A DNA stretch of 64,000 bases, taken from assembly GCF_002797415.1 (NCBI RefSeq), contig NZ_KZ454944.1, positions 2,932,665-2,996,664 on the forward strand. The letters run 5' to 3'. The position numbers and the translations under genes are program-made. The first letter of the stretch is position 1, and every line of letters begins with the position of its first letter. The stretch comes from Bacillus alkalisoli (lineage in GTDB: Bacteria > Bacillota > Bacilli > Bacillales > Bacillaceae_I). Under the pieces are notes generated by a model that did not search any database, was not told where the DNA came from, and worked only from the letters and a program-made list of their open reading frames with translations. Shown here piece by piece: positions 1 through 9,485 of this stretch.

Positions 1-957
1 GAAGAAAGAAATGTCACGAATCTTATTCATTATATAAAAAAACTTTCCTATGAAAATTATGAGGTGTTCTTACTCGATGATCGTTCGACTGACAATACAA
101 GATCACTCGCTATAAAAGCAATTGACGACGACGAGCGCTTTCATCTACTTGATGGTGTACCTTTACAAGAAGGTTGGGTTGGCAAAGTCCATGCATGTCA
201 CCAACTTAGTAAACAAGCAAAAGGTAAGTATTTATTATTTATTGATGCAGATGTTCGTTTACATCCTTCTTCGATAGAGATGACACTACCATATTTCCAT
301 AGCAATAATGTTAAACTAGTAACTGGATTTCCACGTTTCCCTGTTACTAGTTTTCTAAGTAAACTACTTGTACCAATGCAACATTTTGTCGTATGGACAC
401 ATTTACCAGCTTTTATTGCAAATTTAACAATTCAACCAAAAGCAACCGCTGCCCATGGTGCATTTATGATGTTTGAAGCTAATGGTTACACCGAAATTGG
501 TGGACATAGCTCTGTAAAAAATTCACTTGTTGAAGATGTTCATATTGCAAGAAAAGTAAAAGAAAGTGGCTATTTTGTGAAATTAATAAACAATACATCT
601 TTCATAACTTGTTATATGTATGATACAAATAAAGAAGTATGGGAAGGCTTCCTAAAAAATATTTATACCGGAATAGGACGTTCGAAAATAATGGTATTCT
701 TTCTTTCTGTTTATTACACCTTTGTCTATATCCTTCCGTTTCCTATAGCCATATTTAATGAAGGCTGGTTATACACAGTACCTATATTATTCATTTTTTT
801 ACAAAAAGCTTTTATCGACTGGCAAACTCTTCAAAAAAAATGGCTTTTTATTCTGATGCCTTTTAGCGCAATAGCTTTCATACTAATTATGCATGCTTCT
901 ATGTGGAGAAGCATCTTAAAACAAGACTACATGTGGAAAGGACGTGCCTATAAATGA
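1..957 (+). CDS. Family 2 glycosyltransferase of a C30 carotenoid pathway (CrtQ-like), 5' end outside the window
   Basis: The frame is open from base 1, so the N-terminus lies upstream of the window; 318 codons are visible. The visible part has family 2 GT-A features: a DDRSTDNT loop for nucleotide-sugar binding, GWVGKVHAC, and the metal-binding DxD in FIDADVRL. Three hydrophobic segments follow in the last third, so the enzyme probably sits on the membrane. The tail ends WKGRAYK, resembling the C-terminus of staphylococcal CrtQ. It overlaps the next gene by 4 bp (ATGA), and that gene is a CrtP-like carotenoid oxidase. Transfer of a sugar to a carotenoid acid is therefore the most likely job. 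The glycosyltransferase call is firm; substrate and acceptor are inferred from context. Confidence 0.8.
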   Translation, partial: EERNVTNLIHYIKKLSYENYEVFLLDDRSTDNTRSLAIKAIDDDERFHLLDGVPLQEGWVGKVHACHQLSKQAKGKYLLFIDADVRLHPSSIEMTLPYFHSNNVKLVTGFPRFPVTSFLSKLLVPMQHFVVWTHLPAFIANLTIQPKATAAHGAFMMFEANGYTEIGGHSSVKNSLVEDVHIARKVKESGYFVKLINNTSFITCYMYDTNKEVWEGFLKNIYTGIGRSKIMVFFLSVYYTFVYILPFPIAIFNEGWLYTVPILFIFLQKAFIDWQTLQKKWLFILMPFSAIAFILIMHASMWRSILKQDYMWKGRAYK

Positions 958-2438
958 ACAAAGTTGTCATTATCGGAGCAGGTTTAGGTGGTCTTTCTGC
1001 AGCTATCTCCCTTGCCACAAAGGGGTTTCATGTAACGGTTATAGAAAAAAATAGTCATGCTGGCGGAAAATTGATGTCTGTCAAACTCGGAGATTATGCG
1101 TTTGATTTTGGACCGAACACGATCACAATGCCCGAAATCTTTCAAGAAGTCGTGCAACTAGCAGGACAAAATCCCAATGATTACTTTACATTTCAGAAAT
1201 TAGAGCCACACACACGAAACATTTCTCATAAGGGCGAGATTTTTGATTTATCAAGTAATCGTGACTTAATGATGGAACAGTTAGAAAAGATGGACGCAAA
1301 AGGTGCAGTCAATTATGACCTTTTCTTAAAAGATATTGCAGGTTTATATGAGTTAGGAAGAACTTATTTTTTCCGTAAAACGTTTACTTCAAAAAAGGAC
1401 TTCTTCTCGCCAAAATTAGGCTTAGCATTTTTAAAAGTAAAGCCTTTTCAAACGATGGATTCTTTTTTCAAGCAATACTTTTCAAACCCTTTTATCCTAC
1501 AAGTCTTAAATAGATATGCTACATATATTGGATCTTCTCCATATATTACTCCAGCCACGTTTAGCTTGATTGCCTATTTAGAATTGGCGCAAGGAGTTTA
1601 TTATACTCGTGGAGGAAATGTAAAGATAGCTCAAGGTTTTTATGAAGTGGCTAAAAAGCTTGGTGTGAACTTTCATTTTAATGAAAAAGCGACAAAGGTT
1701 CATGTTCGTAACAAAAGGGCTGTGAGCGTAGAGACGGACGGCGGAAATGTATTGGAAGCAGATGAAATTGTCATGAACGCAGATTTACTTCATGCTTACC
1801 CTGAGCTGGTGCAAGAAGTAGACAGACCCAATTTTACAAACAAGCAAGCAGAAAGCTATGAACCTTCCATTTCTGCCTTTGTTATGTTAGCTGGTACAAA
1901 ATCGAGAAACGATAGCTTGTTACATCACACTGTCTATTTTTCGTCTGATTACGAAAGAGAATTTAATGAGTTATTCCGTAAAAAAGAGTTTCCAACGGAG
2001 CCAACCGTCTATATTAGTAATTCTTCTGTAACAGACAAAAGCCAAAGCTTGGTTGGAGATAATTTATTTATTTTAGCAAATGCCCCAGCTACAAAAATTG
2101 GTGAACTTCGAGACGATAAGATGTATGAACAATATAAAAATAAAATATATTCCATTCTAGATGAAAAAGGTCTACACCTATCAAACCAAGTGGTAAAAGA
2201 AAAAGTAATTGGCCCACATGATATCCAAACCACTTTCGGCGCTTATCGCGGTGCCCTTTATGGCATTGCATCAAACAAAAAAATGGATGCTTTCTTCCGG
2301 CCATCTAACAAATCAAAAGATATCGAAAACATATACTTTGCCGGTGGAAGCACCAATCCAGGAGGTGGCTCACCCATGGTCACGCTTTCAGGCCTAAACG
2401 TAGCCAACCTAATAGCTGCAAATTATGTAAGAAAATAG
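954..2438 (+). CDS. crtP: CrtP-like diaponeurosporene oxidase (CrtN/CrtI-type FAD flavoprotein)
   Basis: This 494-residue flavoprotein belongs to the phytoene-desaturase family. The N-terminus has the dinucleotide-binding motif GAGLGGLSAA followed by an E at the end of the second strand (VIEKN) and GGK. The C-terminus has the second FAD motif, GGSTNPGGGSPMVTLSG. It resembles staphylococcal CrtP, which oxidises the terminal methyl group of 4,4'-diaponeurosporene, more than CrtN: the YRGALYGIA stretch and the NPGGG..MVTLSG ending are CrtP-type. The ATG overlaps the stop of the upstream glycosyltransferase gene (ATGA), so the two are translationally coupled. It ends facing the minus-strand crtM operon. 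The family call is secure; oxidase rather than desaturase is inferred from motif resemblance and the glycosyltransferase neighbour. Confidence 0.8.
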   Translation: MNKVVIIGAGLGGLSAAISLATKGFHVTVIEKNSHAGGKLMSVKLGDYAFDFGPNTITMPEIFQEVVQLAGQNPNDYFTFQKLEPHTRNISHKGEIFDLSSNRDLMMEQLEKMDAKGAVNYDLFLKDIAGLYELGRTYFFRKTFTSKKDFFSPKLGLAFLKVKPFQTMDSFFKQYFSNPFILQVLNRYATYIGSSPYITPATFSLIAYLELAQGVYYTRGGNVKIAQGFYEVAKKLGVNFHFNEKATKVHVRNKRAVSVETDGGNVLEADEIVMNADLLHAYPELVQEVDRPNFTNKQAESYEPSISAFVMLAGTKSRNDSLLHHTVYFSSDYEREFNELFRKKEFPTEPTVYISNSSVTDKSQSLVGDNLFILANAPATKIGELRDDKMYEQYKNKIYSILDEKGLHLSNQVVKEKVIGPHDIQTTFGAYRGALYGIASNKKMDAFFRPSNKSKDIENIYFAGGSTNPGGGSPMVTLSGLNVANLIAANYVRK

Positions 2439-2479
2439 CTATGTTAAAGCTTAGTATTGAAGATTTAATACTAATATCT

Positions 2480-2690
2480 GTTGATTTCCGTGCAAGGCTG
2501 AGACTCCTCGAAAATGCTACCGCATTTTCTTACGAAGGATGCATCGCTTCAGTAGACTTCCTTGTCCTGCGGGAAAAGCGGGGAGCGGGAGACCCCACAG
2601 GCGCTTGCGCCGAGGAGTAGGTTTTTTTTGACAGTGAAAATAATCTTCCTTTTTTGCCCGCGGAAAGCGAAGGCATTCCCTCCAATCAAT
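2480..2690. repeat. Dispersed hairpin element, copy A (long form, 211 bp)
   Basis: Copy A fills the gap between the convergent ends of crtP and crtM (2439-2741). It starts GTTGATTTCCG and ends CTCCAATCAAT. It contains the family core: GACTCCT, CCTGCGGGA, GGGAGACCCC, the stem GGCGC-TT-GCGCC, GAGGAG and CGCGGAAAGCG. As a long form it also carries a stem GAAAATGC/GCATTTTC near the left end. Like copy E it has an extra T-rich module (about 2620-2655) that the other copies lack. Reading frames across it are by-products of the GC-rich repeat. Nothing else is visible in this gap. Confidence 0.85.
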
Positions 2691-2741
2691 CACTTGTTTA
2701 AAAAGAAAGAAGGTATGCGCCAAATTACGGTGCATACCCTT

Positions 2742-3575
2742 TTACATTTGTGAGATAATTTGTTGCTTTTCTTCACTAGTAACATAGTGTTTCGTATGAA
2801 AAACTGTGTACCCTTTCTTACGAATTGAAGGTAATATTGCTCGATATAAATAAGCGGCACCTTTTACTGACGTACGTGAATGTAATGGGTATAAATCAAG
2901 TGTTTCTAACGATTGCTCGTAATAGCTCTCCGCAATCTGCGCCAACGCTTCCCAAGCTTGAATAAAACTCGCATTTACTATTCTATGCTTTAGCAGTTCC
3001 TCCGAATACCCAACGGAACGCAATAGGTCAATAGGAATATAGATTCTTTCCCTTTCTAAATCCTCACCAATATCACGTAAAATGTTCGTAATTTGCATTG
3101 CTTTTCCAAGAGCAATTGCCCCTTCACGTAATTTATCCCTATTTTCAGGAGCAAGTATCGGAAGTAACATTAATCCAACAGTGCTTGCGACATGATAAGA
3201 ATAGAAAAGCACTTCTTCTTCCGAGTAATACATTTTTTTATATAAATCCATTTCTTGCCCTTTGATCATATCCCAAAATGCCTGTTCATCCATTTCGTAT
3301 TTATCGAAAACATCCTGTAACGCTAACCACATTGGATCGTTTGAAGGTAGAAAACCTGTTAAAAACAAGTCAAACTGTTCTTTAAAATTCATTAAATCTT
3401 CTTTCGGGTTTACTCCTTCATCTACTATGTCGTCTACTCTTCTACAAAATGCATACACAGCCCAAACGGCATTTTTCTTTTCTTTCGGTAATAGCATAAA
3501 GGCACTGTAAAAAGTTAACGAATGTTCTTTAATGATTAATTCACAATGCTGATACGCTTTTGCTAAACTCATCAT
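2742..3575 (-). CDS. crtM: Dehydrosqualene synthase (squalene/phytoene synthase family)
   Basis: This 277-residue trans-isoprenyl synthase would condense two farnesyl diphosphates to dehydrosqualene, the first step of C30 carotenoid synthesis. Both aspartate-rich Mg2+/diphosphate motifs are present: DDIVDEG near residue 47 and NILRDIGED near residue 163. The length is normal for CrtM. The start overlaps the end of the upstream crtN by 35 bp, and the gene is the last of a three-gene minus-strand operon. B. subtilis has yisP, a member of this family, next to asnO, and asnO is also the neighbour here, so the location is ancestral. YisP has been reported to act as a farnesyl diphosphate phosphatase, but the adjacent CrtN-type genes make the carotenoid role much likelier. 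Confidence 0.88.
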   Translation of the reverse strand: MMSLAKAYQHCELIIKEHSLTFYSAFMLLPKEKKNAVWAVYAFCRRVDDIVDEGVNPKEDLMNFKEQFDLFLTGFLPSNDPMWLALQDVFDKYEMDEQAFWDMIKGQEMDLYKKMYYSEEEVLFYSYHVASTVGLMLLPILAPENRDKLREGAIALGKAMQITNILRDIGEDLERERIYIPIDLLRSVGYSEELLKHRIVNASFIQAWEALAQIAESYYEQSLETLDLYPLHSRTSVKGAAYLYRAILPSIRKKGYTVFHTKHYVTSEEKQQIISQM

Positions 3576-5040
3576 TATCTCTCACATCCTCACTATTTGA
3601 CTGATTTAATAGGTCTTCCTTTATAATTTCTACTGCAAGTTTCGCACCTTGCATAACAATTGGAATTCCTCCACCAGGGTGAATGGAAGCTCCTGCAGCA
3701 TATACATTCTTGAACTTAAAAGGTTTTACTTGAGGTCGAAACACACCTGATTGCAGGATAGATGGACCTATTCCGAAACTTCCACCTTGGAATAACCCTT
3801 CCACCATAGCCTCTTTTGGTGTACGAACTTCCATCCATTCTACGGACTCTCTTAATTTCGGAAATGCTCTTTGTTCCAATTGCTGAAACATCCTTTCAAT
3901 AAAGTCCTTCTCATTCTCCCAATCTATGTGATCTCCAGAAGGGACTGGAACTAATACATATAAAACACTCTTCCCGGATGGCGCTAAACTATCATCTATA
4001 ATCGAAGGATTGAACGTATAAAAAGATGGGTCTGTCGGAATTACTTTCTCTTTAAATACTTGTTTCATATGCTTAGAAAAGTCATTACTCATAAAAAATT
4101 GATGGACATTGGACGTGTCATACTTCTTATTTAAACCGAAGTAGAACAACAAGCAACTAGAAGAAGGTTCATACTTCTTTTTCTGTTTCACAAGTGGTAA
4201 CATATTTGGGAAATCGCCATTTACTAAAACCGCATCAAAATTATTGACTTTGCCATTTACCTTAATCGCTTTGGCTTCATTGTCTTCCGTTATAATTCGA
4301 TCAACGTTACTATTAAAATGAATTTTCACACCTGTTTTTAATAACTTTTTTTGTATAACTTCAACTAAACTCGCATATCCACCTTTTATATAATGGATTC
4401 CATGTGCATGCTCACTAAATGGAATTAGATTGTACATGGCAGGAGATGAGTATGGATTTCCTCCTATATATAAGGTTTGTAATGTGTAGGCTTCTTGTAG
4501 TTTTTTATGTGAAAAATAACGATTCGCATTCTTTCTCGTTGTCTCATATGCTTTTAATTTAAGTAGGGATTGAATATTCTTTGCTGTCCAAAACGTACTC
4601 TTTTTCACAAATGATTTTTCTAAAAAAGCTTCTTTCCCAATTGCAAATCTTTTCTCCATATCATTCATGTACTTCGAAAACCCTTTTAAATCTTCAGGAA
4701 ATTTCTTTTCTATTTCTTCCTTTTGTTTAACCATACTTCGAAATTTTGTATACGTTGTTCCATCCTGATAATGAAGGGAGTACATCGTATCTAACGCGAC
4801 TAGTTCATAATCTGACTCTTTTACTCCTGCTTCCTTTAAGATAGAAACAAGCATTTCTGGTAACAAAACAATGGTAGGTCCTTTATCAATTTTGTATTCA
4901 TCTTTTTCAACAAATGCTAATCGACCACCTAGCTTACTTTCCTTCTCATAAATTGTTACTTCAAAACCTTCTTTTCTTAACAGCAAGGCAGAAATCATGC
5001 CACCAATTCCAGCTCCAACAATTACTACTGTTTTCGTCAT
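3541..5040 (-). CDS. crtN: CrtN-type dehydrosqualene desaturase
   Basis: This 499-residue FAD-dependent desaturase has the N-terminal motif GAGIGGMISA, an E in the YEKES strand end, and the C-terminal signature GASIHPGGGIPIVMQGAK. Central stretches such as LQTLYIGGNPYSSPAMYN and HGIHYIKGG resemble staphylococcal CrtN, which introduces the double bonds that convert dehydrosqualene to 4,4'-diaponeurosporene. It sits between a second CrtN-like gene (4-bp overlap, 5037-5040) and crtM (35-bp overlap), so the three are one translationally coupled unit. With two CrtN-type genes in tandem, which one makes the classical desaturation is not certain from sequence alone. Confidence 0.82.
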   Translation of the reverse strand: MTKTVVIVGAGIGGMISALLLRKEGFEVTIYEKESKLGGRLAFVEKDEYKIDKGPTIVLLPEMLVSILKEAGVKESDYELVALDTMYSLHYQDGTTYTKFRSMVKQKEEIEKKFPEDLKGFSKYMNDMEKRFAIGKEAFLEKSFVKKSTFWTAKNIQSLLKLKAYETTRKNANRYFSHKKLQEAYTLQTLYIGGNPYSSPAMYNLIPFSEHAHGIHYIKGGYASLVEVIQKKLLKTGVKIHFNSNVDRIITEDNEAKAIKVNGKVNNFDAVLVNGDFPNMLPLVKQKKKYEPSSSCLLFYFGLNKKYDTSNVHQFFMSNDFSKHMKQVFKEKVIPTDPSFYTFNPSIIDDSLAPSGKSVLYVLVPVPSGDHIDWENEKDFIERMFQQLEQRAFPKLRESVEWMEVRTPKEAMVEGLFQGGSFGIGPSILQSGVFRPQVKPFKFKNVYAAGASIHPGGGIPIVMQGAKLAVEIIKEDLLNQSNSEDVRDNDEFSKSVSAL

Positions 5041-6566
5041 AACGCTTTCCCTACCTCTTTTGGCACATGGCTTGTAACTTTACAATTTTCATATTTTTCT
5101 CGTAATAGTTTTGTTGTAATTCTAGCTGATTCTAATATAGTAGGTAATCCACTACCTGGGTGTGTTCCTCCACCTACTAACCAACAATTCTCTAATTCTT
5201 CAAATCTATTATGTGGACGTAGCACCATCATTTGCGTTAACTGGTGTCCTAAGTTAAATGTTGCACCTTTATACACATAGATTTCTTCTTCCCAATCTTT
5301 AGGAGTTATTATTTTTTCCACTTCTATATGTTTTTCGATATCTTTATATCCTGTTTTCTTTTCCAACGTTTCGAATACTAGTTTTCTAAACGATTGTTTA
5401 TGTTGTTCCCAATCGATATTGCTAAAGTTATTTGGGACAGGTGCTAGTATATATAATCCAGACTTTCCTTCTGGAGCTAAAGTGGAATCAGTCACAGCTG
5501 CATTTTGTACATAAATAGAAGGATCTGCTGATAATTTTTTCGTTTTCGTAATTTCTTCTACATTCATTTTATAATCTTCTGCAAAAACAATCGTATGGTG
5601 TGGCATGTTTTCATACACTTTGTTTAATCCGACATAAATCATAAATGTGGAACAAGAGTATTTTTTCTTTTCTAATTTTCGCTTACTATATTTTTTTAAC
5701 ACGCCGTCGTCGACTAGATTTGTCATAACGTGAGCAAAATCACCGTTTATGACAACCTCATCTGCTGCGATTTTCGAGTCATCTTCTAGAACTACACCCT
5801 TCACTTTTTTTCCGTCTAACCAAAGTTTTTTAACACCGGCATTTAAATGAATGGTCCCACCATGCTCTTGAATAACTTTGGCCATATTTTTCGGTAATTG
5901 ATTTAGTCCACCAATAGGATGGTAGATTCCGTATGCGTGTTCCATGTAAGAAAGAATAGAGAAAGCGCCAGGACATTCCCAAGGAGACATACCTAAATAT
6001 TTAGATTGGAAGGTAAAGCTTAGTTTTAATCTTTCGTCTGTAAAATACTCTGATAATACGTCATATAAACTCTTTCCTAAGCTTAAATGCGGTAGGGCTT
6101 TGATAACTTTTCCTTGCAAGTAATGTATATAACGATCCATTTTCCCTTGTAAGATTGGAGTTAACGCGCCCATCTTTTTTTCCGTTTCTTTCATAAAGCG
6201 CGTATACCCTTCTCCATTACCTGGAAAATGTTTTTCAATCGTTTCTCGCATTTGTTCTGGATCGCGTGACATCTTCACATTTTTCCCAGGGAAAATAAGC
6301 TCATACATTGTATCTAACTCTTGTAGATTCATATAATCATGTAAGTTTCTATTAGACTCTGCAAATATTTCTTCTGCAATGTGGGGCATGCTAAGAAAAG
6401 TCGGTCCAATATCAAATGTGAATTCTTCTAGCTGTATCGAGCCGTTGCGACCTCCAACATAACCTTGTTTTTCGTATAGGGATACGTCATATCCGTTAGC
6501 CGATAGCAGCATAGCAGCCGCAAGCCCACCTGGTCCTGCACCTATTACGATTATTTTCTTTTTCAC
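5037..6566 (-). CDS. Second CrtN-like carotenoid desaturase/oxidase
   Basis: This 509-residue member of the CrtI/CrtN flavoprotein family begins with GAGPGGLAAAM and a YEKQG strand end, and finishes with GGGTHPGSGLPTILESAR, the usual C-terminal FAD signature of this family. It is the first gene of the minus-strand carotenoid operon and overlaps the next crtN by 4 bp. Pigmented Bacillus species often carry several crtN paralogues that divide desaturation and terminal oxidation, and with the plus-strand CrtP-like gene this locus has three. Its own step cannot be assigned by eye. A good SigA-type promoter lies just upstream. Confidence 0.78.
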   Translation of the reverse strand: MKKKIIVIGAGPGGLAAAMLLSANGYDVSLYEKQGYVGGRNGSIQLEEFTFDIGPTFLSMPHIAEEIFAESNRNLHDYMNLQELDTMYELIFPGKNVKMSRDPEQMRETIEKHFPGNGEGYTRFMKETEKKMGALTPILQGKMDRYIHYLQGKVIKALPHLSLGKSLYDVLSEYFTDERLKLSFTFQSKYLGMSPWECPGAFSILSYMEHAYGIYHPIGGLNQLPKNMAKVIQEHGGTIHLNAGVKKLWLDGKKVKGVVLEDDSKIAADEVVINGDFAHVMTNLVDDGVLKKYSKRKLEKKKYSCSTFMIYVGLNKVYENMPHHTIVFAEDYKMNVEEITKTKKLSADPSIYVQNAAVTDSTLAPEGKSGLYILAPVPNNFSNIDWEQHKQSFRKLVFETLEKKTGYKDIEKHIEVEKIITPKDWEEEIYVYKGATFNLGHQLTQMMVLRPHNRFEELENCWLVGGGTHPGSGLPTILESARITTKLLREKYENCKVTSHVPKEVGKAL

Positions 6567-6637
6567 CTTAACACCTCATTTCGATATGTAATATCTATTT
6601 TGAAGATTTAGTTTAGTTAAACAAATATTATACAATC

Positions 6638-6666
6638 ATTATACACACCCTGTTCTTTATTGACAA
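6638..6666 (-). promoter_or_regulatory. SigA-type promoter of the crtN-crtN-crtM operon
   Basis: On the minus strand a -35 box TTGTCA (6661-6666) is followed after 17 bp by a perfect -10 box TATAAT (6638-6643). It lies about 72 bases upstream of the first crt start codon and is the only good match in the gap. No sporulation-sigma motif was noticed, so vegetative or stationary expression of the pigment genes is suggested. Confidence 0.65.
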
Positions 6667-6705
6667 TCATTTATGCTCTATTAGACTTGTACAATTTTCT
6701 TTTTG

Positions 6706-6731
6706 AAAAAAACAGCCTGAATTTAAGGCTG
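6706..6731 (-). terminator. Rho-independent terminator of asnO
   Basis: On the minus strand the stem CAGCCT/AGGCTG with a 7-base loop is followed by a run of seven T. It lies 58 bases after the asnO stop codon and separates asnO from the crt operon. Confidence 0.75.
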
Positions 6732-6788
6732 CTTTTCTATTTTAGGCTCTATTAAAGACCGCTGTTGATCAGTGAAGGATGCAACTTT

Positions 6789-8636
6789 TTACTCTTTGAT
6801 CGTCACTCCGTAATGAGTGAACCATACGTGAATTTGGGCTAGGTGGGCTAGGAGTTGAGGGCCTGTCATTAGTTGACCAAACCAAGGTTCTTTAAAGGTG
6901 TTGCCACCAGATTCCACAATCGTATGCAATTTTTTCTTGTCAAAAAACTCATAAAGTGGTGTGTTTTTGTCTTCTAGAATGGTAGTTAGCCAGTCTCCAA
7001 CTAATTTTGTATAAACTGGGTGGTGTGTTTTCGGATAAGGACTTTTCTTTCTGTACAACACTTCATTCGGTAAAATCCCTTCCAGCGCCTTTCTTAACAA
7101 TCCTTTCTCCCTGTTTTCTAACATTTTCATTTCCCATGGAACGTTCCACACGTACTCTACTAATCGATGATCTGCAAATGGTACACGCACTTCAAGGCTA
7201 GCCCCCATACTCATGCGATCTTTCCGATCGAGTAATGTTGTCATAAACCAGAGCATATTCAAGTAAAAAAGTTCTCTTCTTTTTGCCTCTATAGGGTTTT
7301 CTCCTTCTAGTCTAGGTGTTTCCTTTATCGTTTCTTCAAACTTAGAATGGATATATTCATCAAGTCTCAATTTCTTTCGCCACTCTGGCCTTAACAATTC
7401 CATCCTAGCTTCAGTAGAGCGCATCCACGGAAAGTTTTTTGAAGCTAAATCTTCTGGTCTATGAAACCAAGGATAGCCGCCAAAAATTTCATCCGCACAT
7501 TCTCCTGATAAACTAACAACAAAATTTTCTTTTATTTCACGACAAAACCATAAAAGAGAAGAATCAACATCTGCCATTCCAGGCTGATCTCTTACTAATA
7601 CTGCTTCTTCAAGAAAATCTGCTAATTGCTGTTGGGAAATAACTGAGCTATGATGTTTCGTTCCAAACGCTTCTGTCATCTTTTTAATAAATGCTCCATC
7701 CGAATTAGGCTGAAATTCATTCCCCTTAAAGTATTTATCATTATCCTCATAGTCAATAGAATACGTATGAAGAGGACCTTTTCCTTGTTTTTTAAACTCT
7801 GTTGCTGCAATAGCTGTTATGGCGCTTGAATCTACCCCACCAGATAATAATGTACAAACCGGTACATCTGATACGAGTTGTCTTATCACCGCATCCTTAA
7901 ATAAATATTGGACCTTTTCGACCGTTTCATCTAATGAATCTGTATGTGGCATGCTTTTTACGTTCCAATATCGTTTTATTTTTAATCCATTTTTAGAAAA
8001 CGTTAAAAAGTGGGCCGGTCTTAATTCTTTTACATCGTGAAAAAGTCCGTGGCCAGGGGAGCGAGACGGTCCAAGTCCGAAGATTTCCGCTAATCCGTCG
8101 TAACTTACTTCACTCTTCACTTCGCTGTGAGTTAAAATTGCTTTTAATTCTGAACCAAACAGCAACTGGCCATTTTTCTCATAAAAAAATAAAGGTTTGA
8201 CCCCAAGTCGGTCACGACCTATAAATAGTTTTTCTTCTGATTCATCCCAGATGGCAAATGCAAAAATGCCATTCAGGTGGTCTAAGCATGCTTCTTTCCA
8301 TTCTATATAGGAAGTTAATAAGATTTCTGTATCTGAATGTCCTTCAAAGGAGTAACCTCTATTCAGTAATTCTTTACGTATATCTTCTGTATTGTATAGT
8401 TCACCGTTATAACAAATCGTATAACCGTTTTCATTTTTAGTTCGTGACATCGGTTGTTTACCGCCTTCTGGGTCTACAACAACTAATCGCTTATGACCAA
8501 AAGCAACATGGTCATGTATCCAAGTATTTGTATCATCAGGACCTCTTTTCGTAAGAGTGTTCGTCATTTTTGCAATCGTTTCACTTTCATTACGTAACGA
8601 TCGATTATAGTTAATCCATCCTGTTATTCCACACAT
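6789..8636 (-). CDS. asnO: Glutamine-hydrolysing asparagine synthetase
   Basis: This 615-residue protein makes asparagine from aspartate, ATP and glutamine. It begins MCGITGW, so removal of Met exposes the catalytic Cys of the N-terminal nucleophile glutaminase domain (about residues 2-210). The synthetase domain has the pyrophosphate loop SGGVDS at residues 265-270 and continues to the end without interruption. B. subtilis AsnO (YisO) has almost the same length and lies next to yisN and yisP, as here, which favours asnO over the other asparagine synthetase paralogues. In B. subtilis asnO is expressed during sporulation; the regulatory region here (8637-8862, shared with the divergent yisN) shows no obvious T-box. 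Confidence 0.9.
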   Translation of the reverse strand: MCGITGWINYNRSLRNESETIAKMTNTLTKRGPDDTNTWIHDHVAFGHKRLVVVDPEGGKQPMSRTKNENGYTICYNGELYNTEDIRKELLNRGYSFEGHSDTEILLTSYIEWKEACLDHLNGIFAFAIWDESEEKLFIGRDRLGVKPLFFYEKNGQLLFGSELKAILTHSEVKSEVSYDGLAEIFGLGPSRSPGHGLFHDVKELRPAHFLTFSKNGLKIKRYWNVKSMPHTDSLDETVEKVQYLFKDAVIRQLVSDVPVCTLLSGGVDSSAITAIAATEFKKQGKGPLHTYSIDYEDNDKYFKGNEFQPNSDGAFIKKMTEAFGTKHHSSVISQQQLADFLEEAVLVRDQPGMADVDSSLLWFCREIKENFVVSLSGECADEIFGGYPWFHRPEDLASKNFPWMRSTEARMELLRPEWRKKLRLDEYIHSKFEETIKETPRLEGENPIEAKRRELFYLNMLWFMTTLLDRKDRMSMGASLEVRVPFADHRLVEYVWNVPWEMKMLENREKGLLRKALEGILPNEVLYRKKSPYPKTHHPVYTKLVGDWLTTILEDKNTPLYEFFDKKKLHTIVESGGNTFKEPWFGQLMTGPQLLAHLAQIHVWFTHYGVTIKE

Positions 8637-8862
8637 AAGTGTAAATTCACTCCTTCATGGTGTCGTGTCGTATCAGTTTTCAATAATTCAGATGTTTTAT
8701 ACTATGCGGAAGTTTAGAATACGATGAACCATTGGAAACAGTTACAAGATTTTGTTTAGTAGATGTACAAACATGCAACTTGTTTAAAGATGCTCCTTTT
8801 TGTCAAAAACGTTAATAACAGATTTTTCATTTGGAGTTTGGAGTATCGGAGGATAAAGTAAA

Positions 8863-9447
8863 ATGAAAGCACAGGAACGAAAAACCTTTATATTTACCCA
8901 AAAGCGTTCCTATACATATGGAACGGTAGAAAATATTAATGACCAATGGATTTTTTTTGACGCAGAGGACGATGAAGCATTCATGTTAAATGAACTGATA
9001 GAAGATGGACTTGAGATATTTTTGTCTAATGAATGGGTACCTGGTGTGTTACTTGAATCAGGTGATGTGTTTTTACACACGTTGCATCAATATGAATTAA
9101 ACAACGGAGATGCTGTTCGGGTAAGAAAAAAACTTCCTTATCCTTATTTAGAAATGTTAGAAGAATTGTCAGGTGAGTCATTTTTACAGTTTACAAAATT
9201 ATTAAATTCTAAGGACATTTCATTGTATGATTGTATTTATTGTCATAATACGATGCAATTTATGGGGGAGGAAGTCTCTGATACGGCAAGACGTGGCGTG
9301 AACTTCCTTGTTTATGATAATGAATCCATTATATGCTCCGTGCAGCATCACTTTACTCGTGGAAAGCAAATGAGTGATCGATTTGAATATACGTTACAAA
9401 CTGGGAAGCGGATGTTATTTACTAATTTGGAGCGTAAGGCGGAATAA
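8863..9447 (+). CDS. yisN: DUF2777 protein YisN
   Basis: This 194-residue soluble protein has no signal peptide or membrane segment. It is rich in acidic residues early on (FDAEDDEAF) and ends in a basic tail. Sequence and position, next to asnO and close to yisL, match YisN of B. subtilis, which belongs to the uncharacterised DUF2777 family. A strong ribosome binding site, GGAGG, precedes the ATG. It is divergent from asnO and ends at a hairpin shared with the next gene. The CxxC-like pair CIYCHN around residue 127 is the only recognisable local motif. No function can be assigned. Confidence 0.72.
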   Translation: MKAQERKTFIFTQKRSYTYGTVENINDQWIFFDAEDDEAFMLNELIEDGLEIFLSNEWVPGVLLESGDVFLHTLHQYELNNGDAVRVRKKLPYPYLEMLEELSGESFLQFTKLLNSKDISLYDCIYCHNTMQFMGEEVSDTARRGVNFLVYDNESIICSVQHHFTRGKQMSDRFEYTLQTGKRMLFTNLERKAE

Positions 9448-9448
9448 G

Positions 9449-9482
9449 AAAGACCACCTGAACTTTTCTCAAGGCGGTCTTT
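9449..9482. terminator. Bidirectional terminator between yisN and the FIST-PAS-GGDEF-EAL gene
   Basis: The arms AAAGACCACCT and AGGCGGTCTTT pair over 11 bases with one A/C mismatch. A-rich and T-rich flanks let it serve both convergent genes. Confidence 0.75.
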
Positions 9483-9485
9483 TCC

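Noticed and set aside
2517-2753. Reading frames across the hairpin element near 2.6 kb, and similar ones near 21.1, 23.3 and 30.8 kb
   Set aside because: They arise from the GC-rich repeat, lack ribosome binding sites and have no homologous feel other than to each other.
8637-8862. T-box or riboswitch upstream of asnO
   Set aside because: I looked for the T-box sequence (TGGN ACC/GCG-type leader and terminator) and a long structured leader; none was visible in the 226-base divergent gap.
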